64,000 nucleotides of DNA from JBFHIZ01 sp963666475 (GCA_963666475.2 CAXXJM010000001.1:992001-1056000), one strand, 5' to 3'. Positions 35,507 through 45,038 are shown, counted from the stretch's first letter. The notes: a model not told the origin generated them from the sequence alone. Numbers and translations are program-made.

Positions 35507-37966
35507 TTACTCTATTGTTTCATTTTGTTTATTTTTTTTACTTTTATCACTTACAAAAACAATGGAAAGTACAATCACTGCAAGTACAAAAAGCACACTG
35601 ATCATAATGAATGGGTGAATACTTTCATGCTCTTCCACTTCTGTTTCTTCTTCCTCTACTACTTGCACTTCTGGTTCTGTCGTCAAATTCTCTTCAACTT
35701 CTGGCTCATTTGCCACTTCTTCCAGAACTTCTGTAAGTTCTTCTTGTTCCATAGTTTGCTTTTCCTGATATTGAACATAGGTAGCTTCTCCGGCCGGAGC
35801 ATCCGCACCAGTAAAATACATGTCAGTTAAGGTAAATGTAATCTCTATCGTCTGTGGATTTTCCAGACCATCAAAGTTTATCATAAAGTCATTTTCTGTT
35901 ACACCTTCAACCTGAGAACCATCCCATGCATTGATTGGATCATTGGTATCAAAAACTCCAGATTTCAACGCACTTTTTGGTTCTGTTTGTGTTACTTGAA
36001 GTTCTTGTCCATCAATTACAACTTTATCGTACATAATGTTACAGGCATCTAGAAGATATCCTCCACTTGAATCCTTGATATATAAAGCGCCAAAATCTCC
36101 GATTCCAAGAACACCGGATGTCTTTGCTTTCTCAGATAAATCCCTTGCACAATCAAATGTCAAAGTGTAAGTTCCATCCCCATTGATCGTTACTTTTTGT
36201 CCTTCTTCATTTCCTGCATAGTAACTGCTTGCATAATATATATTTAAAGAAATTGTAATAGAATTTGCAACTTCTGCAGCAGACACATTTACCGGAACTT
36301 CTTTCGTCAATCCAGTGGATGCAGTAATCGTAATTTTACATTCACCTTCCTGAATCCCAACTACTTTTCCCATTCGATTCACCGTTGCAATGGATGGGTC
36401 TGACGAACGATACGTTAAATAGGCACTACTTCCAGAGGTTTCATTACTAGCACTTAAGTTGCTAAATTCTCCCACTTTGATATCCACTTGTTCTACTGAT
36501 TGAATTACTTCACAAGGCGTTGTCGATTCTGCATTGACCTTAATTGTAAAGCTCTTCTCATATTCTCCATTTTGAGAGCATGCATATACTGTCGTTGTCC
36601 CTATTCCCCTAGCATATACTCTCCCTGCTGAAACAGTTGCCACATATGGATCAGACGTACGCCAAACCAAAACATCATTTGAAGATTTTGGAGTAATCGA
36701 ATTTACACTTATGGTTGAAACTTCACCAATTTCCATATCCATTGCATCAGTGTCAAACGTAGCACTGGTCAGTGTCTCAATTTTTGTCCCTTTTACTACA
36801 TTATCAACCATGATCACTTGCATTTTATTTGATATTCCACGAAGCATCGCAGCTACTATAGTCGGAAATTGATTTGCTCCTGTTTCTCTGTCAAACAAAT
36901 CATAACCATATAATTCTAAACCACCACATTCCCAAACACATGGAACAATTCCTGCTGTAGCACAGTACTCATTCATTGTTTCAAAATAATACTCACGATC
37001 CACCAAATTATCTTTATCCATTACTCCGTATTCTCCTAAAATCACTGGAATACCTTTTGAAGTAAACATATCATATAATTTTTTTATTTTACTTGCATAG
37101 TTTTTTGCCATGGTTTCTGAATATTCCGAGGATGCCATAGAAGCGGTCAATCCCGGACCCATTGGGTAGTCATGTACAGAAACAAACAATCGATTTTCCA
37201 CAGTATCCTGTGGCAACGAAAATTCATTTACTGGGTTCGTTGTGGTGTCAATGTTTGTATATCGACCTGGAACAGATAACCAGCGTTTTGCATTATTTGA
37301 ACCAGTTCCTCTCACAACATTCACAAACAATTGATTCAACTCCATGATTCTTGCAATGTCTTCTTTTTCTGACAAGGTGGAAGACTTCACTTCATTCATC
37401 GATTCAAAAATCAAATGTTCATCATAATCTTTAAAAAAATCTGCTATATTTCCCCATGCTGCTTCGTATTTATTTTTTACTCCATCCCAATCCTCACTAT
37501 CCAGCTCGATCCATCCGATTCCGCCTTCTGCTCCGTCGTGATGCATATTAATAATCACGTACATATCTTGAGATATTGCATAATCTACCACATCCTGCAC
37601 ACGATTGATCCATTCCACATCAATTTCATATGTGGTATCATCAATCATGGTTCCCCACGTTACAGGGATTCGAATTGTATTAAATCCAGCATCATGTACT
37701 TTATTGATGTAGTTTTGTGTCGTTAGAAAAGGCTGCCACAAAGTCTCCGAAGGAGTTAGGGCGGTATGTCCATCTAGCGTATTCCCCAAATTCAAGCCCG
37801 TTCCCATTTCTTGCACAATCTCATCCACACTAAGTTCCCGAAATGCCAATATATGATTTTCTGCCGCATAACATCTCTCTGATGAAACGATGCCTGTTAT
37901 CACAAGCATGCAGACCATCGCCATCACATATCTTGATATTCTTCTAATCCCTTTGATTTTTTTCAT
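35507..37966 (-). CDS. cell-anchored GH5 cellulase with Ig-like and carbohydrate-binding domains
   Basis: 819 residues. Signal peptide 1 to about 34. GH5 domain about 45-400: LNLGNTLDGH, IRIPVTWG, MHHDG, acid/base E192 (FESMNEV) and nucleophile E312 (VILGEYG), plus VWECGG. Two bacterial Ig-like (Big_2) domains follow (about 425-580; WRTSDPYVATVSAGRV and YRSSDPSIATVNRMGKV). About 590-740 is a beta-rich module probably binding glucan. A Glu-rich linker and one membrane helix (about 785-805) with a lysine-rich tail hold it on the cell. It would cut cellulose or mixed glucan at the cell surface. The start at 37966 has GGGGG nine bases upstream; upstream codons would spoil the signal peptide. Confidence 0.93.
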   Translation of the reverse strand: MKKIKGIRRISRYVMAMVCMLVITGIVSSERCYAAENHILAFRELSVDEIVQEMGTGLNLGNTLDGHTALTPSETLWQPFLTTQNYINKVHDAGFNTIRIPVTWGTMIDDTTYEIDVEWINRVQDVVDYAISQDMYVIINMHHDGAEGGIGWIELDSEDWDGVKNKYEAAWGNIADFFKDYDEHLIFESMNEVKSSTLSEKEDIARIMELNQLFVNVVRGTGSNNAKRWLSVPGRYTNIDTTTNPVNEFSLPQDTVENRLFVSVHDYPMGPGLTASMASSEYSETMAKNYASKIKKLYDMFTSKGIPVILGEYGVMDKDNLVDREYYFETMNEYCATAGIVPCVWECGGLELYGYDLFDRETGANQFPTIVAAMLRGISNKMQVIMVDNVVKGTKIETLTSATFDTDAMDMEIGEVSTISVNSITPKSSNDVLVWRTSDPYVATVSAGRVYARGIGTTTVYACSQNGEYEKSFTIKVNAESTTPCEVIQSVEQVDIKVGEFSNLSASNETSGSSAYLTYRSSDPSIATVNRMGKVVGIQEGECKITITASTGLTKEVPVNVSAAEVANSITISLNIYYASSYYAGNEEGQKVTINGDGTYTLTFDCARDLSEKAKTSGVLGIGDFGALYIKDSSGGYLLDACNIMYDKVVIDGQELQVTQTEPKSALKSGVFDTNDPINAWDGSQVEGVTENDFMINFDGLENPQTIEITFTLTDMYFTGADAPAGEATYVQYQEKQTMEQEELTEVLEEVANEPEVEENLTTEPEVQVVEEEETEVEEHESIHPFIMISVLFVLAVIVLSIVFVSDKSKKNKQNETIE

Positions 37967-38052
37967 CAAAAAAATCCCCCTAACTATTCTAAAATTTTTG
38001 CTATGAACATAATTATAGTAGCACATAAAAAATACCAAAACTATAACAAAAA

Positions 38053-38077
38053 GGACTTTTTTTATTCAAAAAAGTCC
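38053..38077 (-). terminator. terminator after the metal-binding lipoprotein gene
   Basis: GGACTTTTTT and AAAAAAGTCC pair around a short loop, with a T run on the minus strand. The flanks match those of the terminator at 13899-13922. Confidence 0.8.
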
Positions 38078-38133
38078 CTTCCAAAAGCCACCTCTAATTT
38101 TCGATATCACAATGACAATTTTTCAATGCAATT

Positions 38134-39018
38134 TTACTTCATTACTTCCGAAATTAGCTTTGCCATCTTTTCCATATTGGTTAAATAGTCTTGTGACAAT
38201 GGTTCTAGTTGCATTGTCTGCCCTCCAATTTCTTCTGCAAATGCTGTTGCTTGGCTTCCATCGATTTCCTCCTGATAGAAAATCACTTTAATTTCATTTC
38301 TCTTCGCCAAATCAATCATTTCCTGTAAATGTACAGCTGTCGCTTCTTTTCCTTCTTCTTCTAAGGCATACATGGTAAGATCGTAATCCTCTGCCAAATA
38401 ACCAAATGCAGGATGGTAAACAAGGAATTCCCTCACTTTTTTATTTGAAAGCGTCTCTTGAATGGATTCATCTACTTCCGTTAATTCAAAAATATAGGAA
38501 TCTGCATTTTCTTGATAATACTCTTGATGTGTTGGATCGATTTCGCTCATCTTATCTGCGATTAACTGAATCATCATTATTACACGTTTGGGAGACAGCC
38601 AAATATGTGGATCCCTCTCCCCAGATTCAAAAGTTCTCTCAGGGTATTCCTTTGCAACAAGTTTCTGAAGCTCCACTACATTCATACTTTCCGTGTGTTC
38701 TAAAATACTTGCCTCTTCTGCTGGTACGCCAATCGCAAAATAGATTTCTGAGTCGTAGAAATCTTCGAGTTGTTTGGCTGTCGGTTCATAATTTTCCGGA
38801 CTTGCACCGGGTGGAATCATAACAACCACATCTACATATTCGCCACACACAGCTTTTACAAACCCTACTTCTGGAACGATTGAAACTGCTACCTGTATTT
38901 TTTTTTCAGAATCCTCACCCTGTGTTTGAGTGGCACATCCTACACACAAAAATACAACAAGCATGCATATTACGGGTACAAACATTTTATTATACCATTT
39001 TCTCTGTATACATTTCAT
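38134..39018 (-). CDS. metal ABC transporter substrate-binding lipoprotein (ZnuA/AdcA-like)
   Basis: 294 residues. The signal peptide ends at the lipobox LCVGC. VSIVPEVGFVKAVCGE, PPGASPENYEPTAKQL, DPHIWLSPK and VYHPAFGYLAEDY are the blocks of cluster-9 zinc/manganese-binding proteins, with a His in DPHIW and one in VYHPA as metal ligands. The long His-rich loop of ZnuA is missing. No permease or ATPase gene is nearby, so it must work with components encoded elsewhere. The ATG at 39018 is preferred because GGAG lies nine bases upstream; the ATG at 39033 carries that GGAG in its second codon. Confidence 0.9.
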   Translation of the reverse strand: MKCIQRKWYNKMFVPVICMLVVFLCVGCATQTQGEDSEKKIQVAVSIVPEVGFVKAVCGEYVDVVVMIPPGASPENYEPTAKQLEDFYDSEIYFAIGVPAEEASILEHTESMNVVELQKLVAKEYPERTFESGERDPHIWLSPKRVIMMIQLIADKMSEIDPTHQEYYQENADSYIFELTEVDESIQETLSNKKVREFLVYHPAFGYLAEDYDLTMYALEEEGKEATAVHLQEMIDLAKRNEIKVIFYQEEIDGSQATAFAEEIGGQTMQLEPLSQDYLTNMEKMAKLISEVMK

Positions 39019-39067
39019 TTCTTGATTCTCCATATCTATATTATTTCATTTATTCTATCATAAAAAT

Positions 39068-39105
39068 ACACCTTTGGACAGCTCGGGGGCACTGCACAAA
39101 GGTGT
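39068..39105 (-). terminator. terminator at the end of the chemosensory cluster
   Basis: On the minus strand ACACCTTTG and CAAAGGTGT pair around a 20-base inner region, followed by ATTTTTA, 25 bases past the J-domain gene. Confidence 0.7.
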
Positions 39106-39129
39106 ACCAGTTGGGGGGATCGAAATGAT

Positions 39130-40212
39130 TTATTCATTGCAAATCACGCGATTGATCAGCTCTTTCGAACTTTCAATCGTTTCATCAATCATTGCCATCG
39201 TAACATCTATCTGGCTTCCGCTTACACATAACTCTTCCAAGGCCATCATGATTTTTATCTTGACGTTTCTGCAACCTTCCAGGTCGGTTTCCGGAAGCAA
39301 CAACAGCATTACATATTCATTATATGCACAATAGGAATCTGTAATTCGTACATTGATTTCAAATGCCTTAATTAAGTTTCCTGTCGATATCTTTTCACGT
39401 TTTGGTACCGATATTGCCAAAAGCCCAAAAACATTGCGATATCGCAAATATCTCAAATACTCATACTCCACGTTATGAACAAAAGACTCGTAATCGATAT
39501 GCTTAGTTACATAGTGATCATGCTCTTTTCCATGATTGTTTCGTATGCTTTTCTTATGTACATCAACAATCTGTTTATATTTTTTTATGACCTGCCTTAC
39601 ATTGATATGATTTAGAAGAATTTTCCACGAATCATCTTCTAGAATCACCATTCGTTTAAAATAATCTTCTTCAATTCGTTTCAATAATAAATTGTATTCC
39701 TTCACTTTAATTGAAAAAACAACTACCAACAAATTGCTCTCTCGAAATTCCATCGTATCAAACGAACTTTCAAACCCGAGTATTTCATGCACTTGACCTA
39801 CCAGCTCCTGCCATTTCATATAATCTTTTTTAAAAATATTCTTGGAAGTTTTTTCGCTAAGAAGTGAGTAAGCTTTTTCGTACTCCTTATTCATAATATA
39901 GAACATGTACGCATGAACAGTATCTCTTAATGGTTGAAATGCCAAATCATAGTATGTTTTTCCAAAAGGATATTTGCAAAAATCATTGGAAGAAAAATGA
40001 TATTTTTTCCATAAATCCAAATATTCTTCTCTTCGTTTGTCGTCCATAAGAGTTTCGTACGCGCATTGTATTTTGTCAAAAGTAGAACTTCTACCGCCAT
40101 TATCTGGATGATGCATGACAGCGAGTCTTTTATATGCCGCTTTCAAAGCATCTTTACTTGCAAAAATATGCACTTCTAATACTCTGTAATAGTCTACAAA
40201 CTGTTCAGCCAT
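39130..40212 (-). CDS. J-domain protein with NTF2-like middle and decayed GGDEF-like C-terminus
   Basis: 360 residues from the ATG at 40212 (AGAGGA before it). Residues 1 to about 65 are a J-domain with the HPD motif at 35-37 (LAVMHHPDNGG), which would stimulate an Hsp70. About 85-195 resembles an NTF2-like domain (MNKEYEKAYSLLSEKTSKNI, KRMVILEDDSWKILL). About 215-345 resembles a diguanylate cyclase fold: LRYLRYRNVFGLLAISV, then RITDSYCAYNEYVMLLLLPETDLEGC, where YNEYV stands in place of GGDEF. It is therefore likely catalytically dead and may bind a nucleotide or protein. Last gene of the chemosensory cluster, seven bases after the receiver gene. The J-domain is certain; the other two domains are from pattern recognition. 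Confidence 0.82.
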   Translation of the reverse strand: MAEQFVDYYRVLEVHIFASKDALKAAYKRLAVMHHPDNGGRSSTFDKIQCAYETLMDDKRREEYLDLWKKYHFSSNDFCKYPFGKTYYDLAFQPLRDTVHAYMFYIMNKEYEKAYSLLSEKTSKNIFKKDYMKWQELVGQVHEILGFESSFDTMEFRESNLLVVVFSIKVKEYNLLLKRIEEDYFKRMVILEDDSWKILLNHINVRQVIKKYKQIVDVHKKSIRNNHGKEHDHYVTKHIDYESFVHNVEYEYLRYLRYRNVFGLLAISVPKREKISTGNLIKAFEINVRITDSYCAYNEYVMLLLLPETDLEGCRNVKIKIMMALEELCVSGSQIDVTMAMIDETIESSKELINRVICNE

Positions 40213-40219
40213 AATTCCT

Positions 40220-40609
40220 CTACTCAATTAATTTTAAATTTTTCAATACTTCGATTAACTTGTTGGTGTCAAGTGGTTTGGTCGCATATGCATCTGCACC
40301 CTTAGCAAAAGAATCATCAACAACTTCTGTTTCAGAAAGTGCAGTTACCATAATTACTTTTGCACCTTCTTTGATATCATGGTGAGATTCCAATTCTCGA
40401 ATAGTACGTAATGTATTGACACCATCGATTCTTGGCATCATAATATCCAAACAGATCAAATTATAAGGTTCGTTTTCACTGAACGCCATCATGCATGCAT
40501 CCACTGCTTCCCTTCCATTCACGACCAAATCACAATCGCCATACTTCTCTAATACTTTCCAAAGTAATTTTCTACTGATTGCATCGTCTTCAGCAATTAG
40601 AATTTTCAT
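40220..40609 (-). CDS. single-domain CheY-like response regulator
   Basis: 129 residues forming one receiver domain: acidic pair in LIAEDDAIS, phosphorylated Asp in LICLDIMMPRIDG, Thr in IMVTAL and Lys in ATKPLD. No output domain, so it acts by protein contact, as CheY does. The start at 40609 has GGGAGG nine bases upstream and overlaps the end of the kinase gene by 20 bases, making it the natural partner of that kinase; CheA may also phosphorylate it. Confidence 0.92.
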   Translation of the reverse strand: MKILIAEDDAISRKLLWKVLEKYGDCDLVVNGREAVDACMMAFSENEPYNLICLDIMMPRIDGVNTLRTIRELESHHDIKEGAKVIMVTALSETEVVDDSFAKGADAYATKPLDTNKLIEVLKNLKLIE

Positions 40610-42590
40610 AGGACTTATCCTCCCCTGGTTCGTTAAATTTGTCATCCAATTTTTGATCCATCTCGCTCAATAGCTGTTCTACTTTATCCATTTTTTCTTT
40701 TCTTACATCCATTAGCACTCGCAATGCTTCATGCTTCAATGTATCCATTCCTTCTGCACCAATCAATTGGTACAGCTCCTCTGCATGTTCTTTCACTACA
40801 TCAAGCTCTTGTTTACTCATTGATATTTTCATCATTTCAATCAGGAAACGCATTCCCATGATTTTGTAATCATGTTCACTCCAAATATTCCGAACAGCAT
40901 AGTATCCATCTTTGTCATAATTCACACGAATCTTACTTTGCTTAGTCGTGTTCTCAGAACTATAAGCATGTTTTTTCTCAAGATTCGAAGAAGCTTTACT
41001 ACTAACAACAGCACGTTTTTGTGGATTCATCTTTGCATTTTTTTGTCTCATTGGGTTTCCTGCAACAAGCTGCAATCGCACCGTAAATGTACTACCCTGT
41101 CCCGGAATACTAACACACTCAATCTCACCCTGCAATTTACTAACGATATTGCGCGCAATGGCTAATCCTAATCCATTTCCACCATATTGTCTGATTAATG
41201 AATCATCTTCCTGTGTAAAACTTTCATACATTCTCTTTTGGAACTTTGGAGTAATCCCTATACCAGTATCTTGAATCTTTATGACCAAATCACAAATTTC
41301 CATTTTATCCACAATTTCATGTTCAATTCGAATCGAACCCTCTTTGGTAAATTTGATTGCATTATCCACCAAATGATTCAGTGCTTGTTTGATTCGTAAT
41401 CGATCGGAATAAAACATATCCACAGGGTATTCGTAAGGTTCCACAATAAAATCTATTTTCTTTGTATTTACTTTCAAAATATTTTCATCATATATTTCTT
41501 TTAAAAGCTCCCTCATACTAAAATCACTATAGTGAAGTTCAAATTCTCCAACTTCGATCTTAGATATATCAATAATATTATTCAAGGTTTCTAATAATCT
41601 CAAACTCGAAGTTTTGATAGCCTTGAGATTCTCCATTAAATCATGGTCCTTGATGCTTCGATTTGATAAATCAATCATACCCACTACTCCATGAATTGGA
41701 GTACAAATTTCATGAGACATGTTTGTTAAAAAATGTGTTTTCAGTTGATTTGACATCTCTGCCATTTCTTTTGCCATTTCTAGTTTTTTTCTACTAGCAA
41801 CTTGTTCGCTGATATCTCCCAAAATTAACATCAACTTATTTCCTCGATCGTCTGGAATATCGACAAAGCTTACTTGATAGTCTTTATTGATTTTCCTTCT
41901 GGATAAATAATGTGTAAAACTAATCTGTTTTGAATTACAGTTTTTCCCTCTGATTAAAATATCATCGATACTATTTTTAATTTCGCAATTCTTACAAGCC
42001 TCACTGCATCCGCAAGCTGAGTTCTTGCTATTGGGGCAATTCATAAGCTCACCAAATAAAGTTGATCGGGTAACAACTTTCCCAAATGACAGATTTTTTA
42101 CCATATAGGGATTTACGTCAAGCACTTTTCGATGTTTGTCGACCACCACAATTCCAAGTGGAAGACCAGACATCATTTTTTCCAAATTTTGCTTGTCTTT
42201 TCGAATCTGTAATTCATTTTTTTTAAGCTTTGTAATCTCACGAAATGTAATTAAAACATATTTCTTATGTTCCAATTCTAAATAGGAGATACTTGCTGAA
42301 ACATATGTTTTTTTCAGCCAATCTCCGCAGATATATGCATCTTTTTCCAAGCCTTTGGTCTGATGAGTCACTCTTACATCTTCAATAATATCTAAAATAA
42401 TAGAACCTGATTCCTCGGTACATATATTAAAACAACGATCAATTCGACCGCCTAAGCAGGAGAAATTACTAATGCCAATAATTTGCATTGCCTGCTTGTT
42501 CATATACTCAATTTTGTTTTCTTCATTTACACAAATGACTCCATCCCCAAGCGCTTCAACGATTTTTAAATAATCCATTTTATTCTTCAT
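40590..42590 (-). CDS. PAS-PAS sensor histidine kinase with cysteine cluster
   Basis: 666 residues, no membrane segment. Two PAS domains (about 5-120 and 140-265), a HisKA domain with LTNMSHEICTPIHGVVGM and an ATPase domain (HLVDNAIKFT, DTGIGI, GGNGLGLAIARNIV), then a 150-residue helical tail. The second PAS domain carries NCPNSKNSACGCSEACKNC, five closely spaced cysteines that may bind metal or sense redox state. The H-box has Cys where Arg is usual (HEICTP for HEIRTP), but the phosphorylated His is kept. The start at 42590 has GGGAG before it. Lies inside the chemosensory cluster and overlaps the receiver gene. The tail (about 515-665) might be a degenerate phosphotransfer domain. Confidence 0.9.
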   Translation of the reverse strand: MKNKMDYLKIVEALGDGVICVNEENKIEYMNKQAMQIIGISNFSCLGGRIDRCFNICTEESGSIILDIIEDVRVTHQTKGLEKDAYICGDWLKKTYVSASISYLELEHKKYVLITFREITKLKKNELQIRKDKQNLEKMMSGLPLGIVVVDKHRKVLDVNPYMVKNLSFGKVVTRSTLFGELMNCPNSKNSACGCSEACKNCEIKNSIDDILIRGKNCNSKQISFTHYLSRRKINKDYQVSFVDIPDDRGNKLMLILGDISEQVASRKKLEMAKEMAEMSNQLKTHFLTNMSHEICTPIHGVVGMIDLSNRSIKDHDLMENLKAIKTSSLRLLETLNNIIDISKIEVGEFELHYSDFSMRELLKEIYDENILKVNTKKIDFIVEPYEYPVDMFYSDRLRIKQALNHLVDNAIKFTKEGSIRIEHEIVDKMEICDLVIKIQDTGIGITPKFQKRMYESFTQEDDSLIRQYGGNGLGLAIARNIVSKLQGEIECVSIPGQGSTFTVRLQLVAGNPMRQKNAKMNPQKRAVVSSKASSNLEKKHAYSSENTTKQSKIRVNYDKDGYYAVRNIWSEHDYKIMGMRFLIEMMKISMSKQELDVVKEHAEELYQLIGAEGMDTLKHEALRVLMDVRKEKMDKVEQLLSEMDQKLDDKFNEPGEDKSYENSNC

Positions 42591-42633
42591 ATAATCTCCC
42601 ATCGTAGTGCTTTAGCACATATAAAATCACTTA

Positions 42634-43109
42634 TCAAAATGCTAATGGATTTCTTGAAATCTGTACATCTCCATCTTTAACCGAAATTTCTACTGTTCGG
42701 CTTAAAAGTCCACCAGTCTCAGAAAAATCTGGAGTCAAATCATATCTTTCAAGAATTTCATTAACTTTACCTACATTTTTCAAACCAATTTGAAAAGTAT
42801 CTTTTGGCTTTATGGATTCGGCCCCCCGATAATCCAAATTTGCAATTGTTCTTTTTTACAACTTCTATTTTTCAGCATATCCTCAATCATAATAGGGACA
42901 ATATGATCCGCAAAATAGGCCGGTCTTGCACCAATATCTGACATATGCTCACTTCTTCCCGCCTCCGGCAAGACAATATGAGCAAATGCTGTTCTCATAC
43001 TGAAAGGACATCGAATAATGAAAGCAATACACGAACCCAGTGAATGAGTAACAATGTTCTCTTCCTTTTCTTCCGTAACGATATATTCTCCGATTCCTAC
43101 ATGCAGCAT
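42634..43109 (-). pseudogene. cheD: cheD, reading frame broken at a run of six G
   Basis: CheD deamidates receptor glutamines and helps adaptation. The first part (43109 down to 42810) has the catalytic Thr, Cys and His in VTHSLGSCIAF and AHIVLPE, and ends at a TAA after QIWIIGGPNP. The second part, in the -1 frame, continues AESIKPKDTFQIGLKNVGKVNEILERYDL to ISRNPLAF, matching the rest of CheD (usual length about 160). The break is at C6 on the plus strand (42822-42827): seven G, or a -1 shift on GGGGGGC, would restore the full frame IIGGAESIK. It may be a real mutation, a phase-variable tract, a programmed frameshift or a read error. GAGGAAGG precedes the start. Confidence 0.85.
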
Positions 43110-43133
43110 CTTAACCCACACCTTCCTCACTAC

Positions 43134-44147
43134 CTATTTCAGCAATTGCATCATGTGATAGCCCATAAATTCTAAGGGTGTCTGTTTTGCTACCCCACCC
43201 AACTCAAAAGCAGCTTTTGGCATTCCGTACACTACGCAGGATTTTTCATCCTGACCTAGTGTAATTGCACCTTTTCTTCTCATCATTGTTATCCCTTTTG
43301 CTCCATCATATCCCATTCCTGTCAAGATCACTCCCATTGCTTTTTCCCCGACTTCATTTGCAACAGAATGAAACAGAACATCCACCGATGGACAATGTCC
43401 ATTAACTTTTTCGCCTTCAAATACTTTTAAAAAATACCCATTTTCTTTTCGCTTCACCTCCATATGCTTGTCTCCTGGTGCCAAATAAACATGGTCTTTT
43501 TCGATTACATCACCATTTTTAGCTTCTTTCACTTCAAAATGTGTCTGTGTATTCAAACGTTCTGCAAACATCTTCGAAAAAACTGGCGGAATATGTTGAA
43601 CGATTACAATTCCTGGAAGTCCTTTTGGCAGTCTGCTAAGCACGGAAAAAATCGCTTCTGTACCTCCAGTCGACGCTCCTATTGCGATTAACTCATGATG
43701 TAGTATACGTTTTGCTTTGGTCTCCTTTTCTCCAGTATTCTCCGGTTCTGGTATCGTAACCCTTGCTTTTGCAGCAGCTTTTATCTTTGCTATCAGTTCC
43801 AATATATAGCGCTGTACACTCTCAGGCATGGACGCATCTGGCTTTGAAATAAAATCCACCGCCCCTGCATTCATTGCATCAAACACACGATCACTAATCG
43901 AGCTTGCGACAATTACCGGAATAGGATATTGTGGAATGAGTCTCCTAACAAATTCAATTCCGTCCATTTTAGGCATTTCAATATCACAGGTAATCACATC
44001 TGGTTCATATTCCAGAATTTTATCCCTGGCATCGAAAGCATCATTCGCTGTTGCCACAACGGTAATACTTGAATCCAACTCAATCCCTTTTGCCATAATC
44101 TGCCTAAAAACAATGCTGTCGTCTACGATCAGTACTTTAATACTCAT
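43134..44147 (-). CDS. cheB: chemotaxis methylesterase CheB
   Basis: 337 residues: receiver domain (1-120; VLIVDDS, phosphorylated Asp in ITCDIEMPKMDG) and methylesterase domain (about 160-337; Ser in GASTGGTEA, His in VQHIPP, Asp in GMGYDGAKG). It removes receptor methyl groups when phosphorylated by CheA. The start at 44147 has GAGGGG six bases upstream, 13 bases after the cheR stop. Confidence 0.97.
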   Translation of the reverse strand: MSIKVLIVDDSIVFRQIMAKGIELDSSITVVATANDAFDARDKILEYEPDVITCDIEMPKMDGIEFVRRLIPQYPIPVIVASSISDRVFDAMNAGAVDFISKPDASMPESVQRYILELIAKIKAAAKARVTIPEPENTGEKETKAKRILHHELIAIGASTGGTEAIFSVLSRLPKGLPGIVIVQHIPPVFSKMFAERLNTQTHFEVKEAKNGDVIEKDHVYLAPGDKHMEVKRKENGYFLKVFEGEKVNGHCPSVDVLFHSVANEVGEKAMGVILTGMGYDGAKGITMMRRKGAITLGQDEKSCVVYGMPKAAFELGGVAKQTPLEFMGYHMMQLLK

Positions 44148-44160
44148 GCTTATCCCCTCA

Positions 44161-44976
44161 TTACATTTTTCGATACACTGCTGGTTTGATATAGGTGAAA
44201 TCCGTTTCATTGCGATTCAAAGATTCCGAATGACCGATAAAGAGATACCCTCCTGTCTCCATGTGGTCATAAATCTTTTGAACAAGCTTTTTTTTGGTCT
44301 CTGTATCAAAATAAATCATTACATTCCTGCAAAATACCACGTGAAATTTATTTTTAAATGGAAATTGATTTTCCATTAAATTAAATCTCCGATATATCAC
44401 TTCATTTCGTATATTTTGCTTGACCTGAAAACGATCACTACTTACCTTGTCAAAATAATTCAACATCCAAAGTCTTGACAATTTATCCACCTGATCGGCA
44501 GAATAAATCCCATCCTTTGCTTTCGTAAGTACGTTTACGGACAAGTCTGTTGCGAGCAATTTTTTATCCCACTTATCTGGTTTGCCTTTGAAATAATCTT
44601 CCAATAGCATCGCCAAAGTATATGGTTCTTCTCCTGTGGAGCTCGCTGCACACCATACTCTCAGATCCTTTGTTTTCGCATGCATTTCCCAAAATGGCAG
44701 AACTTCTTGCGAAAAATAATTGAAGTGCTCAGATTCTCTCATAAAGAACGTATGATTCGTCGTAACCTTATCGATCAAACGACTCAGTTCTTTTCCACTT
44801 GCATCCCCTTGTAGAAAATCATAATATGCTTCAAATGAAGTAATCCCCATTTCTGAAAGCATATTACTTAATCTTCCGACTAATAATGTTTTCTTTTCTG
44901 TTTTCAAATGAATGCCACTATGTACTTTGATATATTTTGAAAGCATATCAAATTCTTTATCAGAAATCTTAATCAT
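44161..44976 (-). CDS. cheR: chemotaxis methyltransferase CheR
   Basis: 271 residues: helical N-terminal domain and SAM-binding domain with WCAASSTGEEPYTLAMLL, ATDLSVNVLTKAKDGIYS and VVFCRNVMIYFD. It methylates receptor glutamates. GGGG lies before the ATG at 44976; an ATG 15 bases earlier is possible but lacks a ribosome site. A strong hairpin (44994-45020) stands just upstream. Confidence 0.97.
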   Translation of the reverse strand: MIKISDKEFDMLSKYIKVHSGIHLKTEKKTLLVGRLSNMLSEMGITSFEAYYDFLQGDASGKELSRLIDKVTTNHTFFMRESEHFNYFSQEVLPFWEMHAKTKDLRVWCAASSTGEEPYTLAMLLEDYFKGKPDKWDKKLLATDLSVNVLTKAKDGIYSADQVDKLSRLWMLNYFDKVSSDRFQVKQNIRNEVIYRRFNLMENQFPFKNKFHVVFCRNVMIYFDTETKKKLVQKIYDHMETGGYLFIGHSESLNRNETDFTYIKPAVYRKM

Positions 44977-44993
44977 GTTTACGCCCCACATGT

Positions 44994-45020
44994 CCAGCCA
45001 GAGTTGCTATCCCTGGCTGG
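44994..45020 (-). other. hairpin between the MCP and cheR genes
   Basis: CCAGCCAG and CTGGCTGG pair perfectly around an 11-base loop. No T run follows on the minus strand, so it is not a typical terminator. It sits just before the cheR ribosome site and may protect or process the mRNA. Confidence 0.5.
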
Positions 45021-45038
45021 GATCACTATCTACTTATC

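Noticed and set aside
42634..42837. A separate small protein of 67 codons after the cheD stop
   Set aside because: Its sequence continues CheD exactly; the apparent start is within the frameshift region and has no ribosome site.
43828..44379. 183-codon plus-strand frame across cheB and cheR
   Set aside because: Antisense of two well-supported genes.
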